Assembly (NCBI GenBank): GCA_020050835.1
Contig: JAGVKB010000093.1
Location: forward strand, 33,748 to 97,747
DNA: 64,000 bases
DNA from: Candidatus Obscuribacterales bacterium
Lineage (GTDB): Bacteria > Cyanobacteriota > Vampirovibrionia > Obscuribacterales > Obscuribacteraceae
Reading direction: 5' to 3'
The position numbers and the translations under genes were made by a program. Of this stretch, positions 43,023 through 51,488 are shown in pieces. Positions within the stretch are counted from its first letter, which is position 1, and each line of letters opens with the position of its first letter. Below the pieces are notes generated by a model, which had not been told where the DNA came from, made no database searches, and saw nothing but the letters and a program-made list of their open reading frames with translations.

Positions 43023-44471
43023 TCAACACCTATTGCCAAGCGGTTTCTCTCGGTCTTTTTGGCGATTCGCTTCAAACTCGACAGCGCTGCCGATGTCCGT
43101 CGGGTATTGCCCGCTCAGGCAACCGGTGCACAAGGATAGCTGGCCGAGCGCTGACTTGAGCCCATCGATTGTTTGAAATACAACCCGGTCGACGCCAAGC
43201 TCGGAGGCGATCTGGTCGTCGCTGCGGTTGTAGGCGATTAGCTCATCGGGACTCGGAAAGTCGATGCCGTAGTAACAAGGACTGCTAATCTGCGGGCAGC
43301 TTGAAACAAGAATAACTTCACGAGCCCCGGCTTGCCGGACCAGCTTTACAATCTGCATCGCCGTGTTGCCGCGCACGATACTATCGTCGACAACCAGACA
43401 GCGCTTACCTTCAATCTCTTCGGCGATCGGAAAGAGCTTGCGACGAATCGCCTCGAGTCGTGATTCTTGTCCTTCCAAGATGAATGTTCTTTGGATATAC
43501 CGGTTCTTAATCAATAACTCGCGAAACGGTAATCCCATCGTCTCGGCTATCGCTACTGCTGAAATGCGACTGGTCTCTGGTACCGGTATCACAATGTCGG
43601 CTTCGATCTTTTGTTGCTTCATCTGTTCGGCCAAAATCTGACCGAGCTTGAAGCGTGCCCTGTAGACCGATGTCTTGCCGAACTCCGATTCGACCCGGGC
43701 AAAATAAACCCACTCGAACATACAAGGTGAATACGAGTCTCTGCGCAACTGCTTGCGGCTCATCTGACCGTCGCTGGCGATGTAAATCGCTTCGCCGGGA
43801 GCGATCTCTTCGAGCGCAGTATAGCCAAGAAAGCTCAAGGCGACCGTCTCGCTGCCCAGAGCATAGGCCGGCTTGCCATCGCTGTTCTCTTTGCGTCCCA
43901 GGAAGAGCGGCCGGATCCCGTTTGGATCGCGAAAGCCGAAGAGCGCACCGTCCTTCACGAGCCCGACGACAGCATAACTTCCAATCAGCTCATCCATGCA
44001 TAGCGAGACTGCTTTGAAAAGATTCTCAGCATTAACGGTGTCCGCGAGGTGAGCGCACAAGAGCTTCAAGATCAAGTCCGAATCAGACTCCAGCGTCTTG
44101 ACTGCCGTTTTCTCCGAGCCTATTAGCTTGTCTCTGAGCTCGTAAAAATTGACTATCTGCCCGTTATGCCCCAGCCCGATGCCAAGCCGATAATCCAAAA
44201 AGGGTTGCAAGAGATTGGGATCGTTTCGGCTGATAGTGGCATAGCGGGTGTGGCCGATCGCCGCATGACCGCGAAGGTTCTTGAATGACCGCTCCGAGAA
44301 GACGTTTTCAACCAGACCGGTTCCCTTTTGAAGATGGAATTCCTTACCGGGACGTGACTCGGTAGTCAGGATGCCGGCTCCGTCTTGCCCCCGGTGCTGA
44401 AGGTTCATCAAACCCAAGTACACTTCGTAGGCCGATTCAACTGTACCAGTAACGCCAATCAGCCCGCACAT
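43023..44471 (-). CDS. purF: Amidophosphoribosyltransferase PurF
   Basis: Commits PRPP to purine synthesis. The mature N-terminal Cys2 nucleophile (M-C-G-L-I-G-V), L-Q-H-R-G-Q-D-G-A-G, H-T-R-Y-A-T and G-H-N-G-Q-I mark the Ntn glutaminase; C-L-V-V-D-D-S-I-V-R-G-N-T is the PRPP-binding loop of the phosphoribosyltransferase half. 482 aa, normal. First gene of the eight-gene minus-strand operon. An 11-bp inverted repeat lies about 40 bases upstream of its start. Confidence 0.98.
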   Translation of the reverse strand: MCGLIGVTGTVESAYEVYLGLMNLQHRGQDGAGILTTESRPGKEFHLQKGTGLVENVFSERSFKNLRGHAAIGHTRYATISRNDPNLLQPFLDYRLGIGLGHNGQIVNFYELRDKLIGSEKTAVKTLESDSDLILKLLCAHLADTVNAENLFKAVSLCMDELIGSYAVVGLVKDGALFGFRDPNGIRPLFLGRKENSDGKPAYALGSETVALSFLGYTALEEIAPGEAIYIASDGQMSRKQLRRDSYSPCMFEWVYFARVESEFGKTSVYRARFKLGQILAEQMKQQKIEADIVIPVPETSRISAVAIAETMGLPFRELLIKNRYIQRTFILEGQESRLEAIRRKLFPIAEEIEGKRCLVVDDSIVRGNTAMQIVKLVRQAGAREVILVSSCPQISSPCYYGIDFPSPDELIAYNRSDDQIASELGVDRVVFQTIDGLKSALGQLSLCTGCLSGQYPTDIGSAVEFEANRQKDREKPLGNRC

Positions 44472-44511
44472 TCGCTTGAAATCACGCCCCGCTAGTGCCT
44501 TTTGTTAAAGA

Positions 44512-44541
44512 GTACTTGGATCGTCGAAGAGATCCAAGTAC
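44512..44541 (-). promoter_or_regulatory. Inverted repeat in front of the purine operon
   Basis: GTACTTGGATC (44512-44522) and GATCCAAGTAC (44531-44541) are perfect 11-bp arms around eight bases, 40-70 bases upstream of purF. It could be a repressor operator or a 5' UTR hairpin. A TTGACA on the minus strand nearby (about 44572-44577) has a TAGAAT only 14 bases on, too close for a standard promoter. Confidence 0.55.
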
Positions 44542-44767
44542 AACGCCCCAATTCTAACCTGATTTCGCATTGTCAAGCGGCTTGCCAAGAGTCTCAAGCG
44601 CTAATCGTTACATGCTCAGAGCGATTTGCTCGTTAGTCTTGAAAGCTCTTGACCGTCGCTTGGCCGAAGGGCAAATGCTGGAAGCACAAGAGAGTCCGCG
44701 CTGAATTCTAACCAGGGCAATGGTGTAAAGTGGTGCGAGTCAGGCTTTTGGCGAGAGTGACTACATC

Positions 44768-45127
44768 ATGACTATTCTTGCTTTCGTGGCGCTCGGGCTG
44801 GCGGCAGGTGCTCTCAGCGGGCTGATTGGAATTGGCGGCGGTGTCTTGATCGTGCCTGCGCTGGTCTTCCTGTTCGGGATGTCTCAGCAACAAGCCCAAG
44901 GAACGACGCTTGCTTTGATGGTGCCGCCGATTGGACTGCTCGCTGCCTGGACTTACTACAAACAAGGATTCGTAGATGTAAAGATTGCGGCTTTGATCTG
45001 TCTCGGATTTTTCATCGGTGGTCTATTTGGTGCAAAGCTAGCCACTCATTTAAGTAACGCTGTGCTTGAAAAGGTGTTCGGGGTGGCTCTCTTGTTAATC
45101 GCCTTGAAGATGATCGTCGGCAAGTAA
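44768..45127 (+). CDS. Half-size TSUP (TauE/SafE) permease
   Basis: A 119-residue membrane protein beginning A-L-G-L-A-A-G-A-L-S-G-L-I-G-I-G-G-G-V-L-I-V-P-A-L, the signature of TSUP anion exporters, with Q-A-Q-G-T-T-L-A-L-M-V-P-P. It has about four helices and lacks the second repeat of normal ~250-aa members. No second half follows, so it is either a genuine half-size permease that dimerises (such proteins are known in cyanobacteria) or a remnant. Substrate may be sulfite-type anions; unproven. Confidence 0.85.
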   Translation: MTILAFVALGLAAGALSGLIGIGGGVLIVPALVFLFGMSQQQAQGTTLALMVPPIGLLAAWTYYKQGFVDVKIAALICLGFFIGGLFGAKLATHLSNAVLEKVFGVALLLIALKMIVGK

Positions 45128-45260
45128 GTGTAAATGAAAGCTCGCCGTCTCAAACATTCTCGGCGATCGTTCTCGTAAAATGGAAATTAGCCGAAGCGCT
45201 AGGAGTGCCAAAGAAAGAGAGCTGACTAGAAAAGTGCCCTGATTAGAAAGGTATTGCGCG

Positions 45261-45443
45261 GTGCCGAAGAAACGTCATAGATGTCTGAATGCTGCTTGTC
45301 ATTGTTTGTGTGACAAGGACACGGAATACTGCAGCGACGACTGTGCAGAGGCTGAGGACAGTTTGGAAGATTGCTTGTGCGGTCATGACGATTGCCATCC
45401 GCACAGCGGTTTAGAAGACGAAGATTTCCCGGTGCCAAGATAG
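45261..45443 (+). CDS. SmtA-like metallothionein
   Basis: A 60-residue protein with nine cysteines at 8, 13, 15, 17, 24, 28, 38, 40 and 45. The order C-x4-C-x-C-x-C, then E-Y-C-S-D-D-C-A, then C-L-C-G-H-D-D-C matches cyanobacterial/pseudomonad metallothioneins (SmtA/BmtA), which bind zinc or cadmium with cysteines and His. GTG start with AAAGG about ten bases upstream. The acidic C-terminal tail (E-D-E-D-F) is extra. No SmtB/ArsR regulator is next to it. Confidence 0.85.
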   Translation: MPKKRHRCLNAACHCLCDKDTEYCSDDCAEAEDSLEDCLCGHDDCHPHSGLEDEDFPVPR

Positions 45444-45528
45444 AGCTGCACCATTAGTGGTACCGAACTGTCAAAGAGAGAACCTCATACGGAGGTCCTC
45501 CCTCTGTTGCGCGTTCAAAAAACTATTG

Positions 45529-45906
45529 CTACGAAAGCGCGATTGCTTTGAGTGCCCGAGGGCGAGTCGCTCGTCTTGTTGCGCTTTCGACCTGTTCGAC
45601 AATCGTCGAAAGCCGGTCCAGGCTCTCGGTAATTTCCGGATGATTGGGCTCCAAAAGCATCGCGTTGAGGTCCAGACCGAGCGCGTAAATGCGTCTGGCG
45701 GCCTCGAATCGCTGCTCTTGAACATGTGCGTCAGCCAATCGGATAAGCATGGATACGAGCCGCCGATCGAGCGCTTCGGCATGTTCGGATTCTCTGACTG
45801 CGAATCGCAGTATCGTTTCAGCGGACGCAAAATCGCTTTGCGCACACGCTCGCTTCACGGCAAGCTCAATGGTTTCCCAAGGGGTCTTCCCCGTGTTTAC
45901 CTCCAT
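45529..45906 (-). CDS. Small TPR-like helical protein
   Basis: 125 residues from ATG 45906 (GGGG shortly upstream). The sequence is helical, with paired patterns such as A-V-K-R-A-C-A-Q-S-D-F-A-S-A-E-T-I-L and A-D-A-H-V-Q-E-Q-R-F-E-A-A-R-R-I-Y-A-L-G, like two to three TPR units. No signal peptide. Function unknown. Confidence 0.5.
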   Translation of the reverse strand: MEVNTGKTPWETIELAVKRACAQSDFASAETILRFAVRESEHAEALDRRLVSMLIRLADAHVQEQRFEAARRIYALGLDLNAMLLEPNHPEITESLDRLSTIVEQVESATRRATRPRALKAIALS

Positions 45907-46097
45907 ATTCCCCGCCCCCCGGAGCTTGTGGCAGATATTAATGTCACTGCTCATCATTATTAGCGATCTGTAATCTCATCCTATCACCTGATCGGGGGAT
46001 ACGCCAATCAGTCGAGGGAAATTTGTCCAAGTGCTTTGTCTGCCAAGGATTTGGGAATTGATTCAAATTGTTTCGAGCGCTCGGCGTTGCTTAAATT

Positions 46098-46114
46098 TGC
46101 CGGTCAGACCGGCA
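46098..46114 (-). terminator. Hairpin after modC
   Basis: TGCCGGT (46098-46104) pairs with ACCGGCA (46108-46114) around CAG, about 25 bases downstream of the modC stop. There is no strong U-run. Confidence 0.4.
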
Positions 46115-46137
46115 GAAATTGTGTTTGCAAGCAGTCG

Positions 46138-46818
46138 CTAGTCCGGAATAAGCTGGTCGGGTGTGCTGGTGGTCTGAATGCGGCCGGCTTGCATATAAAC
46201 TACAAGGTCGGCCAGCTCCCGCGCAGCTGCCCTTGAATGTGTGACTAATACCATCGGCAGTGAAAGCTTACGCTGCAATGAGCGTAGTTTTTCCCCCAGA
46301 GACTTTCGCAGCTGAGATTCAAGCGCTGAAAATGGTTCGTCCAGCAGTAATAGCTGCGGTTCCGGAGCGAGCGCGCGGGCGACGGCGGCACGTTGCCCTT
46401 CTCCGCCGGAAAGATTGGCCGGATAACGATCGGCCAAGTCCCTCAGTTGCATCAGGTCCAAGAGCTCATCCAACCTTGCTTTCCGTCGCGCTGGAGACCA
46501 GGATTGCAAGCCGAAACCGATATTGTCGCCCACGGTCAGGTGCGGAAAGAGAGTCGGTCTTTGAAACACATAGCCGATTCTTCTCTTCTGCGGCGGCAGA
46601 TGTACCTTTCTGTCCGAATCGTAGAAAACCTGGTCGCCTAACAGTATCTCTCCGCTGTCGGGCACACGCAGCCCGGCTATACAGTCGAGCAAAGTCGACT
46701 TACCTGAGCCGGAAGGACCGAACAAAACGATTAATCCATTTGGAACTGACAATTCTACGGCGAGGGAGAACGAGCCCACGGTAGCGTTAATCCTGGCTTT
46801 AAGCGTCCTTTCTACCAT
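46138..46818 (-). CDS. modC: Molybdate ABC transporter ATPase ModC (short form)
   Basis: ATPase with G-P-S-G-S-G-K-S-T-L (Walker A), N-L-S-G-G-E-G-Q-R (signature), L-L-L-L-D-E-P-F-S-A-L (Walker B) and V-T-H-S (switch). At 226 aa it lacks the C-terminal MOP/TOBE domain of ~350-aa ModC proteins that binds molybdate for feedback. Overlaps modB by seven bases; context with modA/modB sets the substrate, though tungstate cannot be excluded. Confidence 0.88.
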   Translation of the reverse strand: MVERTLKARINATVGSFSLAVELSVPNGLIVLFGPSGSGKSTLLDCIAGLRVPDSGEILLGDQVFYDSDRKVHLPPQKRRIGYVFQRPTLFPHLTVGDNIGFGLQSWSPARRKARLDELLDLMQLRDLADRYPANLSGGEGQRAAVARALAPEPQLLLLDEPFSALESQLRKSLGEKLRSLQRKLSLPMVLVTHSRAAARELADLVVYMQAGRIQTTSTPDQLIPD

Positions 46819-47471
46819 TTTGCACCGAGTCGATTGATCAGTACCATCACCAGCAGCGAGGCCGCAGTTAAGATAATGACCAGACCGAGTGCTAAGCTTT
46901 CGTCGCCGGCTTGGGCAGCTTGATAGATAGCCAGCGGCATTGTCTGGGTTCGACCAGGGATGTTGCCGGCCAGCATCAAAGTCGCTCCGAACTCGCCCAG
47001 CGCTCTTGTGAAACTCAAAGCCACACCGGCCAGCAGTCCCTTCCAGGCAAGCGGTAGCGTCACCTTAAAGAGCGTATCGACTCTGGATTTGCCCAATGTA
47101 TATGCGGCTCGCTCGTAGATCGGGTCTACACTTTCAATGGCGGCCCGACTGGTTTTTATCATCAGCGGCATGGCGATCATAACCGCTGCTATAACCGCTG
47201 CTTGCCAGGTAAATAACGGTGTCCAACCGGTAAACGAATAAAGATATTGCCCGAGCCAGCCGCGCTTGCCCAGTATTCCCAACATATAGAATCCAACTAC
47301 AGTCGGCGGCAATACCAGCGGCAAGGTGCAAATTGCATCGACTAAATTGCGGCCGGGAAATCGCAGGCGAGCAAGAAAGTAACCGATTGTGGTACCGAAA
47401 ACAGCCACTATGACGGTGGCAATTGATGCTACCAGAAGCGATAGCTGTAGAGAAAACCAGGGATCGATCAC
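46812..47471 (-). CDS. modB: Molybdate ABC transporter permease ModB
   Basis: 219-residue permease with five to six helices, L-V-L-P-P-T-V-V-G-F-Y-M-L and the ATPase-contact EAA-type loop E-R-A-A-Y-T-L-G-K-S-R...F-K-V-T-L-P-L-A-W, then A-R-A-L-G-E-F-G-A-T-L-M-L-A-G-N-I-P-G-R-T-Q-T typical of ModB. Directly overlaps modA and modC. Confidence 0.94.
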   Translation of the reverse strand: MIDPWFSLQLSLLVASIATVIVAVFGTTIGYFLARLRFPGRNLVDAICTLPLVLPPTVVGFYMLGILGKRGWLGQYLYSFTGWTPLFTWQAAVIAAVMIAMPLMIKTSRAAIESVDPIYERAAYTLGKSRVDTLFKVTLPLAWKGLLAGVALSFTRALGEFGATLMLAGNIPGRTQTMPLAIYQAAQAGDESLALGLVIILTAASLLVMVLINRLGAKW

Positions 47472-48226
47472 TATTGTAAAGGAAGAAATCCTTTGCTCTT
47501 GAGAATGGAGCGCCCCTCCAAACTTGTCACCAAATCGATGAAGGCTCGACCCAATTCTACCTGTTTGCTGTCTCTCAAAAGAGCGATCGGGTAAACAATC
47601 GGCTCGTGAAGGTTGTCGGGAATGATAAGCGCAATATCGACTTTCTTACCGGCCAGCCCATCGGTTGCATAAACAATCCCGGCATCAACGTTGCCGCTCT
47701 GCACGTAAACCAACGCCTGTCTAACGCTCTCGGACAAAATCAGTTTTTTCCCGCTGACCAGCTGACTGTAGACATTTGCTCGCTTGAGCGCCTCGGCGGC
47801 ATACTTACCAGCTGGCACAGTGGCCGGATTGCCGATCGCCAAACTTTCGAGCGTTGTCAATTGCTGCAATGAATTTATGCGCTTGCCACCGCTGGGAACG
47901 ATCAAGACCAACCGGTTACCGGCAAAAGCTTTGACCGAGCCGGCTGCAATGAGCTGCTTACTTTGCAAGCGGCTCATCTCGGTATTCGAGGCGGATACAA
48001 AGACATCTGCCGGTGCACTTCGTTCGATTTGAAGCGCCAATTCCCCAGAGGCTGCGAAGTTGAAGATCACCTTGTCGCCCGGATGCTTTCGCTCAAAGCT
48101 GGCACCAATCTGCAAAAAGGCTTCCCGCAAGCTGATCGCCGACGATACGAACAATTCGGCTGCGGTAGCCGGTTTTACTTGCAAAAATAGAAAAAGAATG
48201 GCAAGCGGAAAGGCGATGATTCTCAA
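47471..48226 (-). CDS. modA: Molybdate-binding protein ModA
   Basis: Periplasmic substrate-binding protein. A signal peptide (about 1-22, ending A-T-A-A) is followed by F-V-S-S-A-I-S-L-R-E-A-F, F-N-F-A-A-S-G-E-L-A-L-Q-I-E-R-S-A-P-A-D-V-F-V-S-A-S (oxyanion-binding Ser residues), L-A-I-G-N-P-A-T-V-P-A-G-K-Y-A and N-V-D-A-G-I-V-Y-A-T-D. 251 aa, normal. First gene of modABC. Confidence 0.95.
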   Translation of the reverse strand: MRIIAFPLAILFLFLQVKPATAAELFVSSAISLREAFLQIGASFERKHPGDKVIFNFAASGELALQIERSAPADVFVSASNTEMSRLQSKQLIAAGSVKAFAGNRLVLIVPSGGKRINSLQQLTTLESLAIGNPATVPAGKYAAEALKRANVYSQLVSGKKLILSESVRQALVYVQSGNVDAGIVYATDGLAGKKVDIALIIPDNLHEPIVYPIALLRDSKQVELGRAFIDLVTSLEGRSILKSKGFLPLQ

Positions 48227-48367
48227 TTTACAAATAGTCTATACGGTGGCAGCTTGCCGACAGTCGGCTGACAAGTGAATTTTGACAGCTTCAAAAGTGC
48301 AATTGCAAGACCATATAATCACTCTCATAAGTTAAGTATTGAAGAGAAGTCGCAGCGAGCAAGAAAA

Positions 48368-49177
48368 ATGGAAATCGATTCGTATTTGGTAGCCTTCGCG
48401 GTAATCACACTTACTACTTTGCTGGCATTAGCTGGGTTGGTTATTGTCAGGAGAAAGGTTCCGGTCGTGACGCTGGCATCGCTTCATGAAGTCGGTGGCT
48501 ACCTTTTGTCAGTAATTGGCACAATGTACGCAGTCCTGCTCGGATTAATAGTTGTGGATGCGATGACTAGGTTCGAAAATGCTCAGCAAAATACTCTGCA
48601 AGAAGCCAATGCTCTCGCTGACGTATTTCTACTTTCCAAACAATATCCGGCGGCTAAAAGAGCGGAGATTCAAAAGCTCTGCATCAAATATGCTGAAGAT
48701 GTAATTGAGAAGGAATGGCCGGCCATGGATTCCGGCAATTTGAGCGCGGAATGCCGGCAGTCGGCGATTGACCTCGTAAATGCAGTTGCTAGTTTCGAAC
48801 CAAGCAGCAATAAAGAGCAGTCTCTCTATCAGGTGGTTGTCCAGGAGGCTTGTCAGATGTGGGACAACCGCCACGCTCGCATCTATACCGCCTCGGGCGG
48901 ATTGCCGGAAGCGGAATGGGCGGCCTTGATTATCGGTGGCGTCGCGACTGTAGTTTTTACCTACTTTTTTGGACTGGAGAATTTCAAAGCGCAAGTTGCC
49001 ATGACGGCTATGGTAGCGTTATTGATAGCGCTCAACTTGTACCTGGTTCTGCTCTTCGGGTATCCGCATTCCGGAGATTTGAAGGTCCACCCCAGAGCGT
49101 TCCAGTCCCATTTGGAAGTATTCCGGTCCGAGATGCAGCATGGAACGGTGCCGATGGAGCCCAACTTGCCCGAGTAA
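48368..49177 (+). CDS. DUF4239 (bestrophin-like) membrane protein
   Basis: 269 residues from ATG 48368. Two N-terminal helices, including G-G-Y-L-L-S-V-I-G-T-M-Y-A-V-L-L-G-L-I-V-V-D-A, then F-E-N-A-Q-Q-N-T-L-Q-E-A-N-A-L-A-D-V-F, a soluble helical part, and two C-terminal helices: the DUF4239 pattern, distantly related to bestrophin channels. Function unknown. An in-frame GTG at 48275 would add 31 residues and has no clear ribosome site. Divergent from modA. Confidence 0.75.
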   Translation: MEIDSYLVAFAVITLTTLLALAGLVIVRRKVPVVTLASLHEVGGYLLSVIGTMYAVLLGLIVVDAMTRFENAQQNTLQEANALADVFLLSKQYPAAKRAEIQKLCIKYAEDVIEKEWPAMDSGNLSAECRQSAIDLVNAVASFEPSSNKEQSLYQVVVQEACQMWDNRHARIYTASGGLPEAEWAALIIGGVATVVFTYFFGLENFKAQVAMTAMVALLIALNLYLVLLFGYPHSGDLKVHPRAFQSHLEVFRSEMQHGTVPMEPNLPE

Positions 49178-49224
49178 CCACTTCGCTTAACTCACCACTA
49201 ATTTCGGGTGATTGGTAGAGCCAG

Positions 49225-49644
49225 TTAAGGGCGCACTGGCAGTCCCATCTGAGCAGGACTGTCACCGAAGGCGGTGACACCATCTTCAGTGACAGTCACT
49301 AAATGACAGCCGGTGCGTGATACGCTCCAGCTGTCGAAGTAATTACGCGCGAGCCAGCCATCGAAATGAGCATCTTGAGCGCGTGTCCAGCTCCAGCCGT
49401 CCGAACTGTCGATCGTACAGACGTTGCCTTTTGCATCCCAGCCGAATGAAAACGATTTGCCACTGTGACTGTATCGAAAGTAAGTGACTTGCCCGGCGGA
49501 ATTCTTCCGGTAAGTGTCGCCATGGCGATTGACCTGTCCGAACTCTCTAAGCGGCTTCTTGTCGAAGGTTGCACGCGCACCTACTCTTGAATAGACGGTG
49601 AAACTAAAGGGGGCAGCACATTCTGATTTTGCTCTGTTGTACAT
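49225..49644 (-). CDS. Short YD/RHS-like repeat protein
   Basis: 139 residues with short beta motifs: N-R-H-G-D-T-Y-R-K-N, F-R-Y-S-H-S-G-K-S-F-S-F-G-W-D-A-K-G-N-V-C-T-I, D-S-W-S-V-S-R-T-G-C-H-L-V-T-V and T-E-D-G-V-T-A-F-G-D. It resembles the C-terminal part of the protein at 29875-30897. No signal peptide. Role unknown. Confidence 0.5.
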   Translation of the reverse strand: MYNRAKSECAAPFSFTVYSRVGARATFDKKPLREFGQVNRHGDTYRKNSAGQVTYFRYSHSGKSFSFGWDAKGNVCTIDSSDGWSWTRAQDAHFDGWLARNYFDSWSVSRTGCHLVTVTEDGVTAFGDSPAQMGLPVRP

Positions 49645-49714
49645 GATCTCTTACCTCATTATTTGAATTGCGTGGCAATGCCTGTTGCTTTGACTGGTAG
49701 TGATTTAGAAGCGG

Positions 49715-50833
49715 CTAGGCCACTGGTTCAGCGATCTGCACAGCTTCTAAGTGCGCTAAAATCTGCTGCGACATCTGCTGGCAATCGACCAGTTTTGTTG
49801 CGGCACTCTGTTTGGGATTGTAGATGTCGTGGGTGCGATAACCGGCTTTGAGTGTGGTCTCGACAGACTGCTCGATTGCTCTTGCTTCCTGCTCCAGGGC
49901 AAACGAGAAACGCAGCATCTGAGCCGTGCTCAAAATCTGAGCGATCGGGTTGGCTTTCCCTGTGCCGGCGATGTCTTGAGCCGATCCGCCCGGCGGCTCA
50001 TACAGTCCGAATCCCTCGGCATTGATACTGGCGGACGACAACAGCCCCAGAGAGCCGGGCAGCACTGCCGCGGCATCCGAGAGGATATCTCCGAACATGT
50101 TGGTAGTGACGATTACGTCGAACTGCGAAGGATCTTTGATTAGTTGCATGGCACAGTTGTCCACAAGCATATCTTCCAGCTTGATCTCCGGATAGTTTCG
50201 TCCTACTTCGTGCACAACCGCCCGCCATAATTTGGACGAGTCTAGGACGTTAGCCTTGTCTACCGAGGTGACTTTCTGGCGTCTTCCGCCTGCTGCCTTG
50301 AATGCAACGTGGGCAACTGCTGCTACTTGATCTTCGGTATACATAATGACGTCGGTTGCGATCCGCCTTTCGTCCTGATAGAAGGTCTTGTGTTCGCCGA
50401 AGTAGCTGTCGCCAAGCAACTCTCGAATAATGAGGAGATCGACGCCGCGGTCGATTATCTCCGCTTTGAGAGGCGACATCTCTTTGAGGTCGGGATAGAT
50501 CTTCACCGGTCTGAAATTGGCGCCGAAATTGAATGTTTTACGCAGAGTTAAGATGGAATTGGCTTCGCAATTTCGCCACTTGTCCAGATGTTGTTCGCTG
50601 ACCAGTCCACCGACAGAGCCGAACAAGATGGCGTCGGCCGATCTACACAGCGATAAAGTCTCTTCGGGTAGATGTGTGCCGAAGCGCTCGTAGGCAGCGC
50701 CGCCGACATAACCGTGGGTGGTGACAAATTGGTGCTCGAATCGCCCCGCGATGCACGCCAAAACCTTGAGCGCCTCCGTCATTACCTCCTCGCCGATGCC
50801 GTCTCCGGGCAGAACCGCTATGTGCTTTTTCAT
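49715..50833 (-). CDS. leuB: 3-isopropylmalate dehydrogenase LeuB
   Basis: Oxidatively decarboxylates 3-isopropylmalate with NAD. Motifs: [41 protein letters not shown], and [19 protein letters not shown]. 372 aa, normal. Last gene of leuACDB; no terminator seen downstream. Confidence 0.97.
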   Translation of the reverse strand: MKKHIAVLPGDGIGEEVMTEALKVLACIAGRFEHQFVTTHGYVGGAAYERFGTHLPEETLSLCRSADAILFGSVGGLVSEQHLDKWRNCEANSILTLRKTFNFGANFRPVKIYPDLKEMSPLKAEIIDRGVDLLIIRELLGDSYFGEHKTFYQDERRIATDVIMYTEDQVAAVAHVAFKAAGGRRQKVTSVDKANVLDSSKLWRAVVHEVGRNYPEIKLEDMLVDNCAMQLIKDPSQFDVIVTTNMFGDILSDAAAVLPGSLGLLSSASINAEGFGLYEPPGGSAQDIAGTGKANPIAQILSTAQMLRFSFALEQEARAIEQSVETTLKAGYRTHDIYNPKQSAATKLVDCQQMSQQILAHLEAVQIAEPVA

Positions 50834-50880
50834 CGAGTCCTCTTATATGTTAGGTAGATTTCCATTGTTCGAATCTGTGA

Positions 50881-51462
50881 TTACAGGCGATCGCCTTGCC
50901 TTTGTTCTGGCACTTTCGCGCCTGACTTCTGAAAGGCGAGAATGTAGTCGATGTCGTCCAGCCCATTCAAAAGGCAATGTTTGCGGAATGGGTCATAATC
51001 GAAGCTGTACAACTTACCCTTGTCCGTCGTAACTGTTTGATCTTCAAGGTCGATGGTGACCACAAATTCTCGTTGGGTCGATTCTTCGATCATGGCGTCC
51101 ACCGTTTGTGCTGGAAGTACGATCAGCAATAAGCCGTTCTTGGCTGAATTGCTGTAGAAGATGTCTGCAAACGACTTGGCGATAATCGCCTTGATGCCCG
51201 CTCCTAGTAGAGCCCAGACGGCATGCTCGCGTGAAGAGCCGCAGCCAAAATTGCTGTCGGCAACCAAAATTGAAGCTTGCTTGTAACGCTCTTGCGAAAG
51301 CGGAAAGTTCGGGTCGGTGTCGCGCAAACGGCGAAATACGTTCTGCCCATATCCCTCCCGGCTGATGCTCGTCAAGAATTGCGCAGGAATTATCATGTCG
51401 GTGTCCACATCTTTGATGGGAAGTGGAACGACTTTGGATCTTAGCGTTGTAAATCTCTCCAT
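50881..51462 (-). CDS. leuD: Isopropylmalate isomerase small subunit LeuD
   Basis: Swivel subunit: V-V-P-L-P-I-K-D-V-D-T-D-M-I-I-P-A-Q-F-L, F-G-C-G-S-S-R-E-H-A-V-W-A-L, and I-I-A-K-S-F-A-D-I-F-Y-S-N-S-A-K-N-G-L-L. 193 aa, normal. Lies 26 bases after leuC and works with it. Confidence 0.97.
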   Translation of the reverse strand: MERFTTLRSKVVPLPIKDVDTDMIIPAQFLTSISREGYGQNVFRRLRDTDPNFPLSQERYKQASILVADSNFGCGSSREHAVWALLGAGIKAIIAKSFADIFYSNSAKNGLLLIVLPAQTVDAMIEESTQREFVVTIDLEDQTVTTDKGKLYSFDYDPFRKHCLLNGLDDIDYILAFQKSGAKVPEQRQGDRL

Positions 51463-51488
51463 TGCTACGTTGTCCTTTCAACGAGGTA

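Noticed and set aside
44552..44577. Promoter of purF (TTGACA and TAGAAT on the minus strand)
   Set aside because: Spacer is only 14 bases; kept only as a remark.
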